DNA of 64,000 bases from Neisseriaceae bacterium (GCA_017934045.1 JAGBKK010000032.1:1-64000); one strand, 5' to 3'; positions 1-10,450 are shown, counted from the first letter of the stretch. Notes: generated by a model from the letters alone, not told the origin. Made by a program: numbers and translations.

Positions 1-152
1 AAATCAGTGCCGATATTTTCCCACAACACAGCGAAATAGACGAAAAAATCGAAGACGATTTTAACGATGAATTGGCGTATATGAACTATATGCCCGACCC
101 ACATTATATGGAACAGGAAGATAAAGAACCTGATGACGATTTGTGGATTTAA
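1..152 (+). CDS. 3' end of an unidentified acidic protein (partial)
   Basis: The frame beginning at base 3 is open and ends in TAA at 150-152. It encodes about 49 residues, rich in Asp and Glu, with the tail EPDDDLWI. The start lies outside the window. A strong hairpin terminator follows directly, so this is the end of a transcription unit. I do not recognise the family. Confidence 0.6.
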   Translation, partial: ISADIFPQHSEIDEKIEDDFNDELAYMNYMPDPHYMEQEDKEPDDDLWI

Positions 153-164
153 TCTGTTCGCAAT

Positions 165-190
165 AAAACACGCCGTAATGGCGTGTTTTT
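165..190 (+). terminator. Rho-independent terminator
   Basis: AAAACACGCC (165-174) pairs perfectly with GGCGTGTTTT (180-189) around the loop GTAAT and runs into T residues. It lies 12 bases after the stop of the partial upstream gene. Confidence 0.85.
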
Positions 191-223
191 TATGGAGCAA
201 AGGTTTCAGGTTGCCTGAAAGGC

Positions 224-586
224 TTAATGATTGTGTTGGTGTGAATGTTGGGGGGTGTCTGCCACATTTTGTGCTATTGGTGGCGTATGTTCGTGTTGCA
301 TGCCTTGCATATTGTTATGATGATGATTGTCATCACCATTGGGGTGCATTTGCTTGTGCATAGCTTCACGGAATTTTTGCCGCTGTTCAGGGGTCATTCT
401 TTGCATAACCTTGGGCATAACTTTGGGCATATATTGACGGCGGCGACAGAGTGTGTCGTTATCATCGCATTTGACTGCTTGCTGATTTGTGGTGTTTGCC
501 ACAGGTTGTTCATCGGCATAAACGGCTAATGACACAAATACTGCTAATACAGACAAGGTGAGAATGGTGAGTTGAATGGTTTTCAT
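224..586 (-). CDS. His-rich periplasmic small protein, probably Fur-regulated
   Basis: A 120-residue protein with a clear N-terminal signal peptide (hydrophobic residues about 5-22, likely cut after VYA). It has two Cys (motif KCDDNDTLC) and a segment MTPEQRQKFREAMHKQ that recalls the LTxxQ motif of Spy/CpxP-type periplasmic proteins. The C-terminal third is rich in His and Asn, ending QHSHQHNH, which suggests metal binding. The ATG at 586 has a good ribosome site (AAGGAG about 8 bases upstream). Two Fur-box-like sites lie just upstream, pointing to iron control. It could be a metal-binding or metal-buffering protein; this is inferred from composition, not from a recognised family. Confidence 0.75.
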   Translation of the reverse strand: MKTIQLTILTLSVLAVFVSLAVYADEQPVANTTNQQAVKCDDNDTLCRRRQYMPKVMPKVMQRMTPEQRQKFREAMHKQMHPNGDDNHHHNNMQGMQHEHTPPIAQNVADTPQHSHQHNH

Positions 587-607
587 CAGTGGAACTCCTT
601 TGCTTAC

Positions 608-626
608 AAATGAGTATTACTATCAA
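608..626 (-). promoter_or_regulatory. Putative Fur box 1
   Basis: Read on the minus strand, TTGATAGTAATACTCATTT closely resembles the typical Fur site AATGATAATAATTCTCATT. It lies 22 bases upstream of the His-rich gene start and is repeated almost exactly at 648-666. Assigned from sequence resemblance only. Confidence 0.5.
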
Positions 627-647
627 CAAGTATGCGTATTTTATAAT

Positions 648-666
648 AAATAAGAATTACTATCAA
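648..666 (-). promoter_or_regulatory. Putative Fur box 2
   Basis: Read on the minus strand, TTGATAGTAATTCTTATTT differs from box 1 at only two positions and starts 40 bases further upstream, about four helical turns. The paired arrangement strengthens the case for cooperative iron-dependent repression of the His-rich gene. Confidence 0.5.
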
Positions 667-755
667 TACTTATTTTATCAATGATAGCAACCTTACCAAA
701 ATTTCTAATAGCTGATGAGTTTGAGTAGCAGAATAGGGGCGTATATTCATCATAC

Positions 756-888
756 GATAGCCCTGCAAAACTCATTATTCTGAGTTTTTCGTAGGAAAAT
801 GAAGAATCTCAACTTCTTGTTTTGCAATGAGATTCTTCGCGTAACGGAGAATGACGAATGATAAAAAAGTAGGTTTTGCAGGGGTCTC
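756..888. mobile_element. Miniature inverted-repeat element, copy A (IS5-like ends)
   Basis: A 133-bp non-coding block with ends GATAGCCCTGCAAAAC and GAGACCCCTGCAAAAC in inverted orientation. It contains an internal inverted repeat (GAAGAATCTCA...TGAGATTCTTC). It is strongly similar, in opposite orientation, to the element at 13587-13720, and shares ends with 36617-36760. The ends resemble GAGACCTTTGCAAAA of neisserial IS5-family elements (IS1106 type), so this is probably a non-autonomous derivative. With the Fur-like boxes, it accounts for most of the 587-913 gap. Confidence 0.65.
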
Positions 889-913
889 TGTTTGTCTTTC
901 AGGCAGCCTGAAA

Positions 914-2128
914 CTATTTGCCATAGCGTTGTTGAACGAAATCTTCTACCAGTGCCATAAATTCATTGGCGATATTGTCGCCTTTGAGTAGGGCAATGCG
1001 TTTGCCGTTTGCATAGACTGGGGCAACTGGGCTTTCGCCTGAACCAGGTAATGATATGCCAATGTCGGCAAGTTTGCTCTCCCCTGGACCATTCACCACA
1101 CAGCCCATCACCGCAACTTTCATATTTTCTACGCCTGAATATTTGCCCTGCCATTCTGTCATTTTTTGGCGTAAGTGATTTTGTATGTCTTGGGCTAATT
1201 GTTGAAATAAAATGCTGGTGGTGCGTCCGCAACCTGGGCAGGCGGTTACTTGCGGCACAAAGGCTCGCAAGCCCATACTTTGTAAGAGTTCTTGGGCGAC
1301 TACCACTTCTTGACAACGGTCGCCATTTGGTTCTGGCGTTAAAGATATACGAATGGTGTCGCCAATGCCTTGTTGCAATAACACCGCCAATGCGGCTGAT
1401 GACGCTGTAATGCCTTTACTGCCCATTCCTGCTTCGGTTAAGCCTAAATGTAGGGGAAAACGGCAACGGCTTGCCAAGTCTTGATACACGGCGATTAAAT
1501 CTTGCACCAAGGAGACTTTGCACGATAAAACGATTTTGTTTTCAGGCAGCCCCAAGTCGATTGCTTTGTGTGCCGATTCTAATGCGGAAACAATCAGGGC
1601 TTCTCGCATAACTTCGGCAGGGGTTTTCAGGTTGCCTGAATTTCGGTTTTCGTCCATCAGGCGAGTAGCAACACTTTGGTCTAAACTGCCCCAATTGACA
1701 CCTATGCGTACCGCTTTATTGTTGTCTTTTGCGGTTTTTATCATAAAGGCAAATTTATCATCGCCGCTTGCCCCTTTGCCGACATTGCCAGGGTTAATGC
1801 GGTATTTTGCCAAAGCAGTCGCACACGCAGGAAATTCTTTCAGCAAGCGTTCGCCATTAAAATGAAAATCGCCAATTAAAGGAACGGCACAGCCCATATC
1901 GTCCAATCGCTGACGAATTTCAGCCACACTTGCTGCCGCTTGCGGGGTATTGACGGTAATGCGAACCAATTCCGAACCTGCGTCTGCTAATTTTTTAACT
2001 TGCAAGGCAGTGGCGACTGCGTCAGCCGTATCGGTGTTGGTCATCGACTGCACCACAATGGGGCTGCCTGAACCAATTTGAATATGCCCAACTTGGACGG
2101 TATAAGTTGGGCGGCGAGAAATCATCAT
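914..2128 (-). CDS. ispG: 4-hydroxy-3-methylbut-2-enyl diphosphate synthase (IspG/GcpE)
   Basis: Fe-S enzyme of the non-mevalonate isoprenoid pathway. It converts methylerythritol cyclodiphosphate to HMBPP. The 404-residue length is typical of the proteobacterial form. The N-terminal barrel opens with the family sequence VQSMTNTDT. The C-terminal part carries the cluster ligands in CPGCGRT (Cys about 297 and 300) and [10 protein letters not shown]. The start ATG overlaps the stop of the upstream pilF-like gene as ATGA, so the two are translationally coupled, as commonly seen in Neisseriaceae. A second ATG follows directly and cannot be excluded as the start. Two DUS-like fragments lie inside the coding region. 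Confidence 0.97.
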   Translation of the reverse strand: MMISRRPTYTVQVGHIQIGSGSPIVVQSMTNTDTADAVATALQVKKLADAGSELVRITVNTPQAAASVAEIRQRLDDMGCAVPLIGDFHFNGERLLKEFPACATALAKYRINPGNVGKGASGDDKFAFMIKTAKDNNKAVRIGVNWGSLDQSVATRLMDENRNSGNLKTPAEVMREALIVSALESAHKAIDLGLPENKIVLSCKVSLVQDLIAVYQDLASRCRFPLHLGLTEAGMGSKGITASSAALAVLLQQGIGDTIRISLTPEPNGDRCQEVVVAQELLQSMGLRAFVPQVTACPGCGRTTSILFQQLAQDIQNHLRQKMTEWQGKYSGVENMKVAVMGCVVNGPGESKLADIGISLPGSGESPVAPVYANGKRIALLKGDNIANEFMALVEDFVQQRYGK

Positions 2129-2970
2129 TTTTTAGTAGATTTTTTTGCAGGTTGATTTAAGGGCGTTACATGCACGCGTGGATTGGCGACTGCTGGACGA
2201 GAACCTGTGCGATCAATTTCTTGCAATTCGTTGGACGCAGGGAACATTTGTCGCAACTGGGCTTCGTATTCAAAAGCCGATTGCGTGTCGCCCAAGGCTT
2301 TGGAAATTTTCCAGCCCAACAGCAAATCATCAGGACCTAATCTATCCACTTGGCGTTGATATTGGTTCATCAATTCGCGTGCGGGGTGTGCTTGATTTTC
2401 CATTAACTTCAAGCGTGCCATTTCTTTGGTAGGGGCAGGAAAATTGGGGGCTAACGCCTTGGCACGAGCCAAATCCGCCGCCGCTCCTGCAATATCACCA
2501 GTACGCCCTTTGCAAATGCCTTTATTCATTGTGGCAATATGCGGTTGCGGATAAGTGGGATCGGCTAATGCTTTATCAAAATAGGAAATAGCGGTTTGAT
2601 ATTGCTTCATATTGTCGCACAAAAACCAGCCATAGTTATTATTGATTTCCGCACTGGTAGGCGAAATGGATAAGGCACGGCGGAATGATTCATCGGCTTT
2701 ATCATTGACTTTTAAATTTTGATAAATCACACCACGCACCAACCACGCCATATCGTAACTGCTTTTGGCTTTAATGGCTTCTTCAATTGCCGCAATCGAC
2801 TGGCGATGTTCGCCCACTTTCATATATTCAATCGCTAATTGGGTTTTGGTTTTGGCAAGATCTTCCATGCGTTCAGAACGCGATGGCCCTGATGTGTCAG
2901 GCAATAAAGCACAAGATGCGGTCAAACCAATAAGGCTTAATAATAAAGCAGTTTTGACGGTGCGAAACAT
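2125..2970 (-). CDS. pilW: Type IV pilus assembly lipoprotein with TPRs (PilF/PilW)
   Basis: Outer-membrane lipoprotein needed for secretin assembly in type IV pilus biogenesis. The chosen start (2970) gives [20 protein letters not shown], a lipoprotein signal with Cys 20, and has AGGAG just upstream. A longer in-frame start at 3039 would bury the signal and is rejected. About 281 residues. Several tetratricopeptide repeats follow (for example [19 protein letters not shown]). The Lys-rich tail runs into ispG with a 4-base overlap. The family is called PilF in Pseudomonas and PilW in Neisseria. Type IV pili carry the DUS-dependent transformation that the many uptake sequences imply. Confidence 0.93.
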   Translation of the reverse strand: MFRTVKTALLLSLIGLTASCALLPDTSGPSRSERMEDLAKTKTQLAIEYMKVGEHRQSIAAIEEAIKAKSSYDMAWLVRGVIYQNLKVNDKADESFRRALSISPTSAEINNNYGWFLCDNMKQYQTAISYFDKALADPTYPQPHIATMNKGICKGRTGDIAGAAADLARAKALAPNFPAPTKEMARLKLMENQAHPARELMNQYQRQVDRLGPDDLLLGWKISKALGDTQSAFEYEAQLRQMFPASNELQEIDRTGSRPAVANPRVHVTPLNQPAKKSTKK

Positions 2971-3030
2971 TTTTTTCTCCTGTAAAAAATCAAGTGCAAT
3001 ATTATAGCGGAATGGATACGGTTTGTGCGG

Positions 3031-3135
3031 TATAGTCAAACAACTTCAAAATTGAAATGCGTTGGTTTGTCTTGTCGTATTATGGATACTGTCTTCGGAA
3101 AACTGCCTTTTCTATTTTTGAAGTTTATCGACTAT
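3031..3135. mobile_element. Correia-like miniature element, copy 1, reaching into rlmN
   Basis: A 105-bp element with ends TATAGTCAAAC and TTTATCGACTAT. Its core, TTGTCGTATTATGGATACTGTCTTCGG, broken here as TTGTCGTATTATGG plus ATACTGTCTTCGG, matches the core of neisserial Correia elements (TTGCCGTACTATTTGTACTGTCTGCGG). Related copies lie at 10075, 20944, 43644 and 63497. The last codons and the stop of rlmN fall inside it. Confidence 0.75.
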
Positions 3136-4191
3136 GACCGTTCGGCGAGTTTTATCTTTTACTTGCCCTGCCAACTGACCGCAAGCAGCGGCAATATCAT
3201 CGCCCCGTGTTTTGCGTATTGTAGCAACAATGCCAAAATCATTCAAAATATCACGAAAACGCAGAACGCTATCCCTTTCAGGCTGCCTGAAAGGACTGTT
3301 GGCAAAAGGATTAAACGGAATTAAATTAAATTTACACGGTACGCTTTTTACCAAATCCAACAACTCTTGGGCGTGTTGCGGCTGGTCATTCACGCCGTTT
3401 AATAAAATATATTCAAAAGTAATAAAATCGCGTGGGGCAAATTGCAGATATTTTAAGCACGCATTCATTAAATCTTTGAGTGGATATTTTTGGTTAATCG
3501 GCATAATTTGATTGCGAATGTCGTCATTCGGAGCGTGCAAAGATACCGCCAATGCGGTTGGACATTCTTGGGAAAGTCGCTCCATTTGCGGAATTAAACC
3601 CGATGTCGAAACCGTAACACGGCGGCGAGATAAGCCGTAGCCGTGATCGTCCAACATAATTTTAAGTGCCGACACCGTATTATCAAAATTTGCCAACGGC
3701 TCGCCCATACCCATCAGCACCACATTAGAAATTACCCGTTCATTTTTTGGGGTTACGCCCAACGCCTGATTAGCCACCCACAACTGACCGATGATTTCCG
3801 CCGTGGTTAAATTGCGATTAAACCCCTGCTTGCCTGTGGAACAAAACGCACAATCCAACGCACAACCTGCTTGTGTGGAAACGCACAGCGTGCCACGATT
3901 TTCTTCGGGAATAAACACCGTTTCAATCGCATTGCCTTGTCCCACATTCAACAGCCATTTGCGTGTGCCGTCCGCTGATAAATGCTCACGCACAATGTCA
4001 GGCGGACGAATTTCGCATTGCGTTTTCAACTTTTCACGCAAAGACTTGGCAATATCCGTCATCGCGTCAAAATCACCACACGCACCCAAGTGCATTTGCC
4101 GCATTAACTGCTTGGCACGAAAAGGCTTTTCACCGATTTGTTCAAAATAAGCGGTGAGTTGTGATAAGTCGAAATTAAGCAGATTAATCAT
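3112..4191 (-). CDS. rlmN: Dual-specificity 23S rRNA/tRNA adenine-C2 methyltransferase RlmN
   Basis: Radical SAM enzyme that methylates A2503 of 23S rRNA and A37 of some tRNAs. The 359 residues include the radical SAM motif [15 protein letters not shown] (CxxxCxxC, about residue 109), the GMGEPL motif, and the conserved C-terminal Cys in AACGQLAG. The C-terminus is unusual: the last eight or so residues (VIVDKLQK) and the stop are encoded by the Correia-like element. The family core ends just before, so function is probably intact. The gene starts 4 bases after the LRR gene and has no clear ribosome site, so coupling to that gene is likely. Confidence 0.96.
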   Translation of the reverse strand: MINLLNFDLSQLTAYFEQIGEKPFRAKQLMRQMHLGACGDFDAMTDIAKSLREKLKTQCEIRPPDIVREHLSADGTRKWLLNVGQGNAIETVFIPEENRGTLCVSTQAGCALDCAFCSTGKQGFNRNLTTAEIIGQLWVANQALGVTPKNERVISNVVLMGMGEPLANFDNTVSALKIMLDDHGYGLSRRRVTVSTSGLIPQMERLSQECPTALAVSLHAPNDDIRNQIMPINQKYPLKDLMNACLKYLQFAPRDFITFEYILLNGVNDQPQHAQELLDLVKSVPCKFNLIPFNPFANSPFRQPERDSVLRFRDILNDFGIVATIRKTRGDDIAAACGQLAGQVKDKTRRTVIVDKLQK

Positions 4192-4195
4192 AGTG

Positions 4196-5263
4196 TTATT
4201 TTGTCAAATATTTTAGTTGTACCAATTTTTCTCTTGCTTCTGCCGTCTGATTATCGCTGCCTGAAAAACTTAATTCATAGGGTTCATGACATACAATGCC
4301 AATTTCTCCCACATTTTCTATTTTGCCCATAGGTTCAACATAACGCCGTGTTATTTTTAAACGACTTAATTTTTTCAAATGACAAATGCGTTCAGGCAGC
4401 GTGGTTAATGTATTACAAAAACGACAATCCAATTCTTCTAAATTTTCTAAATTGCTGATACTTTTAGGCAGCGTTTTCAATTTGTTACAACCAGTCAATT
4501 TTAAAATCTTTAATTTTTTTAAATCGCCAATATGTTCTGGCAGTATGGCTAATTTTTTTTCACAATAAGCACAATCCAATTCTTCTAAATTTTCTAAATT
4601 GCCTATGCTTTCAGGTAGCGTTTTTAATTTATTACAACAATACAAGTTTAATTTTTTTAAATTTTTTAAATCGCCAATGCGTTCAGGTAGCATGTTCAAT
4701 TTTTCACAACAACTTAAATTTAAAACGGTTAATTGTTGTAAATCCCCAATTTCTTGTGGCAATTCAACAAGACCACTTTTATCACCTGCAAAAGTTAAAG
4801 CTTGTAAATTTTTTAATTTGCCAATCGTTGCAGGAAGTGTTTTTATTTTTTTCATCCACCGCAATTCTAATTCTTGTAATTTCTCTAATTTTCCGATACT
4901 GTCAGGAAATTTTTCAAAATTTCGACAAGAATTAATCCGCAAGAATTGCAAATTCTTTAAATCGCCAATACTGTCAGGGAGTGTTGTTAAATTATGGCAA
5001 TGTTCAATATGTAATTTTTGTAAATTGTGTAATTTGCCAATACTGTTGGGTAGTTCAGTAAATTTACATTCATCAATATGCAAAGACTGCAAATTTTTTA
5101 ATAAATCAAAACATTCAGGTAATACAAGTTCTTTTTGATTAACAATAGACAACTCGGTGAGATGATGAAGATAATCCAACATTTTATCTACGCTATCATT
5201 GTTGCATTTAAAATGCGGAATAATCTTTTGCCATAATTCAATATCGTCTGCGGATAATGTCAT
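4196..5263 (-). CDS. Cytoplasmic-type leucine-rich repeat protein
   Basis: A 355-residue protein made of about ten consecutive 23-25 residue leucine-rich repeats (roughly residues 50-310). The consensus is LxNLxxLxLxxCxxLxxLPxxIGxL, the plant-like/PopC-like LRR type with a Cys or Asn at the turn. No signal peptide or membrane segment is visible. A short unique region precedes the repeats and a non-repeat tail follows ([14 protein letters not shown], containing a DUS-derived SGS). LRR arrays bind proteins; the partner is unknown. It lies just upstream of rlmN and may share its transcript. The coding DNA is AT-rich and internally repetitive, so unit number may change by recombination. Confidence 0.9.
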   Translation of the reverse strand: MTLSADDIELWQKIIPHFKCNNDSVDKMLDYLHHLTELSIVNQKELVLPECFDLLKNLQSLHIDECKFTELPNSIGKLHNLQKLHIEHCHNLTTLPDSIGDLKNLQFLRINSCRNFEKFPDSIGKLEKLQELELRWMKKIKTLPATIGKLKNLQALTFAGDKSGLVELPQEIGDLQQLTVLNLSCCEKLNMLPERIGDLKNLKKLNLYCCNKLKTLPESIGNLENLEELDCAYCEKKLAILPEHIGDLKKLKILKLTGCNKLKTLPKSISNLENLEELDCRFCNTLTTLPERICHLKKLSRLKITRRYVEPMGKIENVGEIGIVCHEPYELSFSGSDNQTAEAREKLVQLKYLTK

Positions 5264-5389
5264 TTTGCCAAATCCTATATAAAAATACTTTCAGGCTGCC
5301 TGAAAAGCGTAGTTTCAATACTTTCAGGCTGCCTGAATTTATTTTTGCTGTTACTCGTGGGGCAACAGGTTGCCTGCCCTACACATCAA

Positions 5390-5815
5390 TTATCGTGGGC
5401 AAATTTCGGTTGCCGAGAAGAAGAACGCAATTTCAATTTTTGCGTTTTCCAAACTATCCGAACCATGCACGGCATTAGCGTCAATTGATTGAGCAAAATC
5501 CGCACGAATGGTGCCTGCGGCAGCTTCTTTGGGGTTAGTGGCACCCATTAACTCACGGTTTTTCGCAACCGCATTTTCGCCTTCCAAAACTTGCACCATC
5601 ACAGGGCCTGATGTCATAAATTCGACCAATTCGCCAAAGAATGGGCGTTCTTTATGCACAGCATAAAAGCCCTCTGCCTCACGGCGGCTTAAATGTTTCA
5701 TTTTAGCGGCAACGATTTTCAAGCCATTGTCTTCAAAGCGGCTGTAAATTTTGCCAATGACATTTTTACCCACAGCGTCAGGTTTTACAATCGATAAAGT
5801 GCGTTCAATCGCCAT
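5390..5815 (-). CDS. ndk: Nucleoside diphosphate kinase
   Basis: Transfers the gamma phosphate of ATP to nucleoside diphosphates through a phospho-His intermediate. The start at 5815 gives [18 protein letters not shown], the standard family N-terminus, and has AGGA upstream; an in-frame extension to 5851 is rejected. The 141-residue length is typical. The active-site His is in NAVHGSDS and the C-terminus [10 protein letters not shown] fits the family. The gene stands alone between the LRR gene and a divergent lipoprotein gene. The 126-base gap downstream holds two or three DUS copies. Confidence 0.97.
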   Translation of the reverse strand: MAIERTLSIVKPDAVGKNVIGKIYSRFEDNGLKIVAAKMKHLSRREAEGFYAVHKERPFFGELVEFMTSGPVMVQVLEGENAVAKNRELMGATNPKEAAAGTIRADFAQSIDANAVHGSDSLENAKIEIAFFFSATEICPR

Positions 5816-5932
5816 TTTTTTGTCCTTTAAAAAAGTGTTTGAAAAGGGCATTATTTTACAATAATTTCACTTTTCATTGATAGTCATTTGCTTGTTATAA
5901 TCTAACCATTGCTTGTCAATAGGGAAGATAAG

Positions 5933-6364
5933 ATGAAAATCAAAAATATTCTTTTATGTACGCTAACGCTATCGCTTTTGGCGTGTTCCGAAGAAATGCT
6001 TACCCCAACATACGGCGATAATAAGCCTGAAACATTCCAACGGTCGAGTAAAGGCAAAACGCATGCGGATAACCCTTTTTCGTTTGTGGTGGGTAATTGG
6101 ATAGATGAAACAGGCACAACCGAGGTGTATATTGATAATCTTGGGCATTTTGTGATGAAACAAACCAATGATCATCAAGCCAAAGAAGAGTTGGGCTATT
6201 TGGAAGATGTGAGTACTTCAACAAAATTAGAAGATTTACGCTTTGAGTTGTATCGCAACAACAAAGAAAAAATGCACTTGGCGTTTTCGGTGCGAGAAGA
6301 AAATCAGCAACGCCATTTGGTGCTTTTGGACGGCAGTACGGTTTCTGTTTTCCGTGCTATGTAA
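5933..6364 (+). CDS. Small lipoprotein of unknown function
   Basis: About 143 residues. The start at 5933 gives MKIKNILLCTLTLSLLACS, a lipoprotein signal with lipobox LLAC, and follows AGGGAAGATAAG. An upstream in-frame start at 5909 is rejected. The mature part contains VVGNWIDETGTTEVYIDNLGHFV and then a charged region, suggesting a small beta-rich fold of the type that begins with a GxW motif. I do not recognise the family. It ends 5 bases before a DUS-pair hairpin that acts as its terminator. Confidence 0.8.
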   Translation: MKIKNILLCTLTLSLLACSEEMLTPTYGDNKPETFQRSSKGKTHADNPFSFVVGNWIDETGTTEVYIDNLGHFVMKQTNDHQAKEELGYLEDVSTSTKLEDLRFELYRNNKEKMHLAFSVREENQQRHLVLLDGSTVSVFRAM

Positions 6365-6368
6365 TTTG

Positions 6369-6403
6369 TTCAGGCTGCCTGAAAACTTTTCAGGCAGCCT
6401 TTT
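6369..6403 (+). terminator. Terminator built from two inverted DUS copies
   Basis: AGGCTGCCTGAAAA (6372-6385) pairs with TTTTCAGGCAGCCT (6387-6400) and is followed by T residues. Inverted DUS pairs acting as terminators are well known in Neisseriaceae. It could also serve the convergent minus-strand gene whose stop starts at 6404. Confidence 0.8.
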
Positions 6404-7118
6404 AAGAAATCAATAATTGATAAAACGATTTATCCAATGCAAAAGTTAATGCGAATAAAGATAAACTGCTGTAAAAAAATGTTAAAAACATAACTCGAAA
6501 AACAATAGCGTCTGTTTCGTATGAAATATCGTGATAATTATTATTAGTGTCTTGTGAAAATAATTGTTTCATATTTTTATAATTATTATTTTGAAAATAA
6601 TCACAACATAAATTATATCTTTTAACCAAACCCAAACTATTTAATTCTGATGAAGATAAACCAAATATAAACGAAAATAATAATAAAACCGCAGATACAA
6701 TACCCACAAAAGGCAATCTTATATCAATTTGTTTATCAAGATAAATAAAAACAGACAAACAACAAATCAAACCAGCAAATATTGAAAAATAAGAAAAAAA
6801 CGGAATAATTTTTTGTAATTTTTTAACCATTTTTTCTATAAATAGATAATCATCTTGATATTTTTTAGAAAAATAAACTTTATCTTTAATACTGTTTAAC
6901 TTATCCGTTTTTTCTTGAAAATTATCCATATTTTTTATATCATCAACCACAAAATCTATATATCGTAAATCTGCTCCGTTTTTAATTTGCTGATAATATA
7001 ATGCAATATTTTGCCATTGTTGATTATATTGTTTTGATTTTTTCAATGATTTTTGACCATTGAACAATAAAAACAGCCCCAATAGCAATAAAATAGAAAA
7101 AATAACCATTTCACCCAT
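6402..7118 (-). CDS. Unknown AT-rich membrane protein
   Basis: A 238-residue protein with one N-terminal membrane segment (about residues 3-20), a charged helical stretch, two segments around 105-155 (IIPFFSYFSIFAGLICCLSV and IVSAVLLLFSFIFGL) and a last one near the C-terminus. It is rich in Lys, Asn and Tyr with A/T-ending codons, clearly more AT-rich than uvrA next to it, which hints at acquisition. No family recognised. It lies convergent to the lipoprotein gene and downstream of uvrA in the same orientation, 31 bases away with a DUS in between. Confidence 0.75.
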   Translation of the reverse strand: MGEMVIFSILLLLGLFLLFNGQKSLKKSKQYNQQWQNIALYYQQIKNGADLRYIDFVVDDIKNMDNFQEKTDKLNSIKDKVYFSKKYQDDYLFIEKMVKKLQKIIPFFSYFSIFAGLICCLSVFIYLDKQIDIRLPFVGIVSAVLLLFSFIFGLSSSELNSLGLVKRYNLCCDYFQNNNYKNMKQLFSQDTNNNYHDISYETDAIVFRVMFLTFFYSSLSLFALTFALDKSFYQLLIS

Positions 7119-7148
7119 TTTTTACGCCTTTCAGGCTGCCTGAAACCA

Positions 7149-9998
7149 TTACGCTAACATTTTCTGCAAATATTTTCCTGTTTGGCTTTTTTTATTTTTT
7201 GCCACTTCTTCTGGTGTGCCTGTGGCGACAATCGTGCCACCGCCGTCTCCGCCTTCGGGACCCAAATCGATAATGTAGTCGGCGGTTTTGATGACATCTA
7301 AATTGTGTTCGATAATCACAATGGTGTTGCCTTTGCCTTGTAAGCGTTTGATTACTTTTAACAAAATATCAATATCGGCAAAGTGTAAGCCTGTGGTGGG
7401 TTCGTCCAAAATGTATAGCGTTTTGCCTGTGTCGCGTTTGGAGAGTTCTAATGCTAATTTCACCCTTTGGGCTTCGCCGCCTGATAGTGTGGTTGATGAC
7501 TGTCCCAGCCGCACATAGCCCAAGCCCACATCAAACAGCGTTTGCAGTTTGCGTTGTAAGGTTGGCACATTCGCAAAAAATTCGAGTGCGTCTTCCACCG
7601 TCATATCTAAAACTTCGGCAATGTTTTTGCCTTTGTACTGCACTTCCAAAGTTTCACGGTTATAGCGTTTGCCGCCGCACACTTCGCACGGCACGAATAC
7701 ATCGGGCAGAAAGTGCATCGCCACTTGGATTACGCCGTCTCCTTGACAGGCTTCGCACCGACCGCCACGCACATTAAAGGAAAAGCGTCCGCTGGTGTAA
7801 CCCCGCTCTCGTGCGAGTGGCACGCCTGCGAAGAGTTCTCGAATCGGCGTAAAAACGCCTGTGTAAGTGGCTGGATTGGATCGTGGCGTTCTGCCTATGG
7901 GCGATTGATCGACATCAATCACTTTATCCAAGTGTTCCAAGCCGAAAATGTCGTCATAAGGGGCAGGTTCGGTGTTGGCACGGTTGAGTTCGCGGTTGGC
8001 GATATTCGCCAGCGTTTCGTTAATCAGCGTTGATTTACCGCTGCCTGAAACGCCTGTAACGCAGGTAATCACGCCCAAAGGCAGGTTGAGCGTGATATTT
8101 TTTAAGTTATTGCCCCTTGCCCCTGTGATTGTCAGCATTTTATTTTTGTCGATTTTATGGCGTTTATCAGGCACGGCGATTTTTTTGCGACCGCTTAAAT
8201 AATCGCCTGTGGGCGAATTTTCGCACGCCATAATTTCGGCTGGCGTGCCTGAAACCACCACTTCACCGCCGTGTTCGCCAGCACGAGGTCCCATATCCAC
8301 AACAAAATCGGCGGCTCGGATTGCGTCTTCATCGTGTTCGACCACAATCACCGTGTTGCCCAAGTCTCGCAAATGTTTCAGGGTGCCTAATAATCTATCG
8401 TTGTCTCGTTGGTGTAAGCCAATAGACGGTTCGTCCAACACATACATCACGCCTGTTAAACCGCTGCCGATTTGGCTTGCCAAGCGAATGCGTTGCGATT
8501 CGCCACCTGACAAGGTTTCCGCCGAACGAGACAGCGTTAAATAATTCAAACCCACATCAATTAAGAATTTCAGGCGATCGCGAATTTCTTTCAACACTTT
8601 TTCGGCAATTTTCGCCTTGTTGCCGTCTAATTGAATATTATTAAAAAAATCAAGCGTTTGCGATAAAGGCATGGCGTTAATTTCGTGTAAAAACGCACCA
8701 CCCACTTGCACAAAACGGGCTTCTTTACGCAATCTTGCCCCATGACATTCAGGGCAAGAGCGATGAGCCAAAGCCATTGCCAACTCTTCTTTAACGGCAA
8801 CAGAATCGGTTTCACGATAACGGCGTTCCCAGTTGGGAATAATGCCCTCAAAAGCGTGCGAGCGTTTGAACGACTTGCCGTTTTCGCCTAAATATGAAAA
8901 TTCAATAGCTTCTTTTTTCGAGCCGAATAAAATCACTTCACGCACTTTTTCAGGCAGCCTGAAAAAAGGCGTATCCACCGCAAAATCATAATGTTTGGCT
9001 AACGATTGAATCATTTGAAAATAAAACAAATTGCGTTTATCCCAACCCTTAATCGCTCCTGCCGCCAACGACAATTCAGGGTGCAACACCACCCGTTCAG
9101 GGTCGAAAAATTCCACCGCCCCCAAACCATCACACGCAGGGCAAGAACCCATCGGATTATTAAACGAAAACAATCGTGGCTCTAATTCAGGCAGGCTGAA
9201 CGCACAATGCGGACAAGAAAATTTCGCCGAAAACAGCATTTCTTCGCCTGTTTCCATATTCACCGCAATCGCCTTATCATTGCCATAACGCAGCGCCGTT
9301 TCAAAACTTTCAGCCAAGCGTTGTTTGTTGTCGGCATTCACTTTCAGACGGTCAATCACCACTTCAATGGTGTGTTTAATGTTTTTTTCTAATTTAGGAA
9401 CGCTGTCTAATTCAATAATTTCACCGTCCAAACGCACACGCACAAAGCCTTGCGTTTGCAGGTCGGCAAAAAAATCGACAAACTCACCTTTGCGTTCTTT
9501 CACCGCAGGGGCAAGAATCATCATTTTACTGTTTTCAGGCTGCCTAAACACTTCATCAACCATTTGCGACACCGTTTGCGATGACAATTCTTCACCGTGT
9601 TCAGGACAAATCGGCGTGCCGACTCGTGCAAACAAAAGCCGCAAATAATCGTGAATTTCCGTTACCGTGCCAACCGTTGAACGCGGATTGTGTCCAGCGG
9701 ATTTCTGCTCAATCGCAATCGCAGGCGACAAGCCTGTAATCAAATCCACATCAGGCTTATCCATCATCTGCAAAAACTGGCGAGCATAAGCGGAAAGACT
9801 TTCCACATAACGCCGCTGCCCTTCCGCATACAGCGTATCAAACGCAAGCGAAGACTTGCCACTGCCCGATAAACCCGTAATCACCACAAGTTTTCGGCGT
9901 GGAATGTCCAAATCAATATTCTTCAAATTATGCGTTCTCGCACCACGAATACAAATCGTGTGAATGTCTTTTGCGTCCCCAAGTTTTGCTTTTGCCAT
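7149..9998 (-). CDS. uvrA: Excinuclease ABC subunit A
   Basis: Damage-recognition ATPase of nucleotide excision repair, working with UvrB. The 949 residues match the usual length. Two ABC modules are visible: Walker [10 protein letters not shown] near residue 40 and GVSGSGKST in the second half; signature motifs [12 protein letters not shown] and [12 protein letters not shown]; two zinc sites, CPHC...CPAC near 265-290 and CEAC...CEVCGG near 735-765. The start [11 protein letters not shown] is typical. A DUS in the coding region is read as the peptide FFRLPEK (about residue 346). It appears to be a single-gene unit. Confidence 0.98.
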   Translation of the reverse strand: MAKAKLGDAKDIHTICIRGARTHNLKNIDLDIPRRKLVVITGLSGSGKSSLAFDTLYAEGQRRYVESLSAYARQFLQMMDKPDVDLITGLSPAIAIEQKSAGHNPRSTVGTVTEIHDYLRLLFARVGTPICPEHGEELSSQTVSQMVDEVFRQPENSKMMILAPAVKERKGEFVDFFADLQTQGFVRVRLDGEIIELDSVPKLEKNIKHTIEVVIDRLKVNADNKQRLAESFETALRYGNDKAIAVNMETGEEMLFSAKFSCPHCAFSLPELEPRLFSFNNPMGSCPACDGLGAVEFFDPERVVLHPELSLAAGAIKGWDKRNLFYFQMIQSLAKHYDFAVDTPFFRLPEKVREVILFGSKKEAIEFSYLGENGKSFKRSHAFEGIIPNWERRYRETDSVAVKEELAMALAHRSCPECHGARLRKEARFVQVGGAFLHEINAMPLSQTLDFFNNIQLDGNKAKIAEKVLKEIRDRLKFLIDVGLNYLTLSRSAETLSGGESQRIRLASQIGSGLTGVMYVLDEPSIGLHQRDNDRLLGTLKHLRDLGNTVIVVEHDEDAIRAADFVVDMGPRAGEHGGEVVVSGTPAEIMACENSPTGDYLSGRKKIAVPDKRHKIDKNKMLTITGARGNNLKNITLNLPLGVITCVTGVSGSGKSTLINETLANIANRELNRANTEPAPYDDIFGLEHLDKVIDVDQSPIGRTPRSNPATYTGVFTPIRELFAGVPLARERGYTSGRFSFNVRGGRCEACQGDGVIQVAMHFLPDVFVPCEVCGGKRYNRETLEVQYKGKNIAEVLDMTVEDALEFFANVPTLQRKLQTLFDVGLGYVRLGQSSTTLSGGEAQRVKLALELSKRDTGKTLYILDEPTTGLHFADIDILLKVIKRLQGKGNTIVIIEHNLDVIKTADYIIDLGPEGGDGGGTIVATGTPEEVAKNKKSQTGKYLQKMLA

Positions 9999-10074
9999 AA
10001 TCGTAAGTTTCAGACTGCCTGAAAGAGTGAAAGAAAACTGATTATTGTATAAAAATTACGAAAAAATAGATAGA

Positions 10075-10181
10075 TATAGTCAAAATACTTCAAAACTATA
10101 ATTCGTTGGCACGCCTTGCTGTATCAATTTATACTATCTGCGGCATGCCACCTTTTCTACTTTTGAATTATTTTGACTATA
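10075..10181. mobile_element. Correia-like miniature element, copy 2
   Basis: A 107-bp element between uvrA and the tRNA genes. Ends are TATAGTCAAAATA and TTATTTTGACTATA. The core CGCCTTGCTGTATCAATTT...ATACTATCTGCGGC resembles Correia repeats. It lies upstream of uvrA, where such elements often carry promoter or IHF-binding activity. Confidence 0.75.
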
Positions 10182-10275
10182 AAGATTGCTATATGCTTTC
10201 AGGCTGCCTGAAAAATAATCGCACCCATAAAAACAAAAAACAGCGTAATCGGTTGATTACACTGTGTATTTATCT

Positions 10276-10351
<76 letters not shown>

Positions 10352-10356
10352 TTTAT

Positions 10357-10433
<77 letters not shown>

Positions 10434-10450
10434 TCAGATGAAAGAGTGGC

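Noticed and set aside
2971..3039. Extended N-terminus for the pilus lipoprotein
   Set aside because: It would hide the lipoprotein signal and overlap the Correia-like element; the inner ATG has a clear ribosome site.
4599..5138. Plus-strand frame opposite the LRR gene
   Set aside because: It is a repeat-driven shadow (SGSVFNLLQ units) of the true minus-strand LRR frame.
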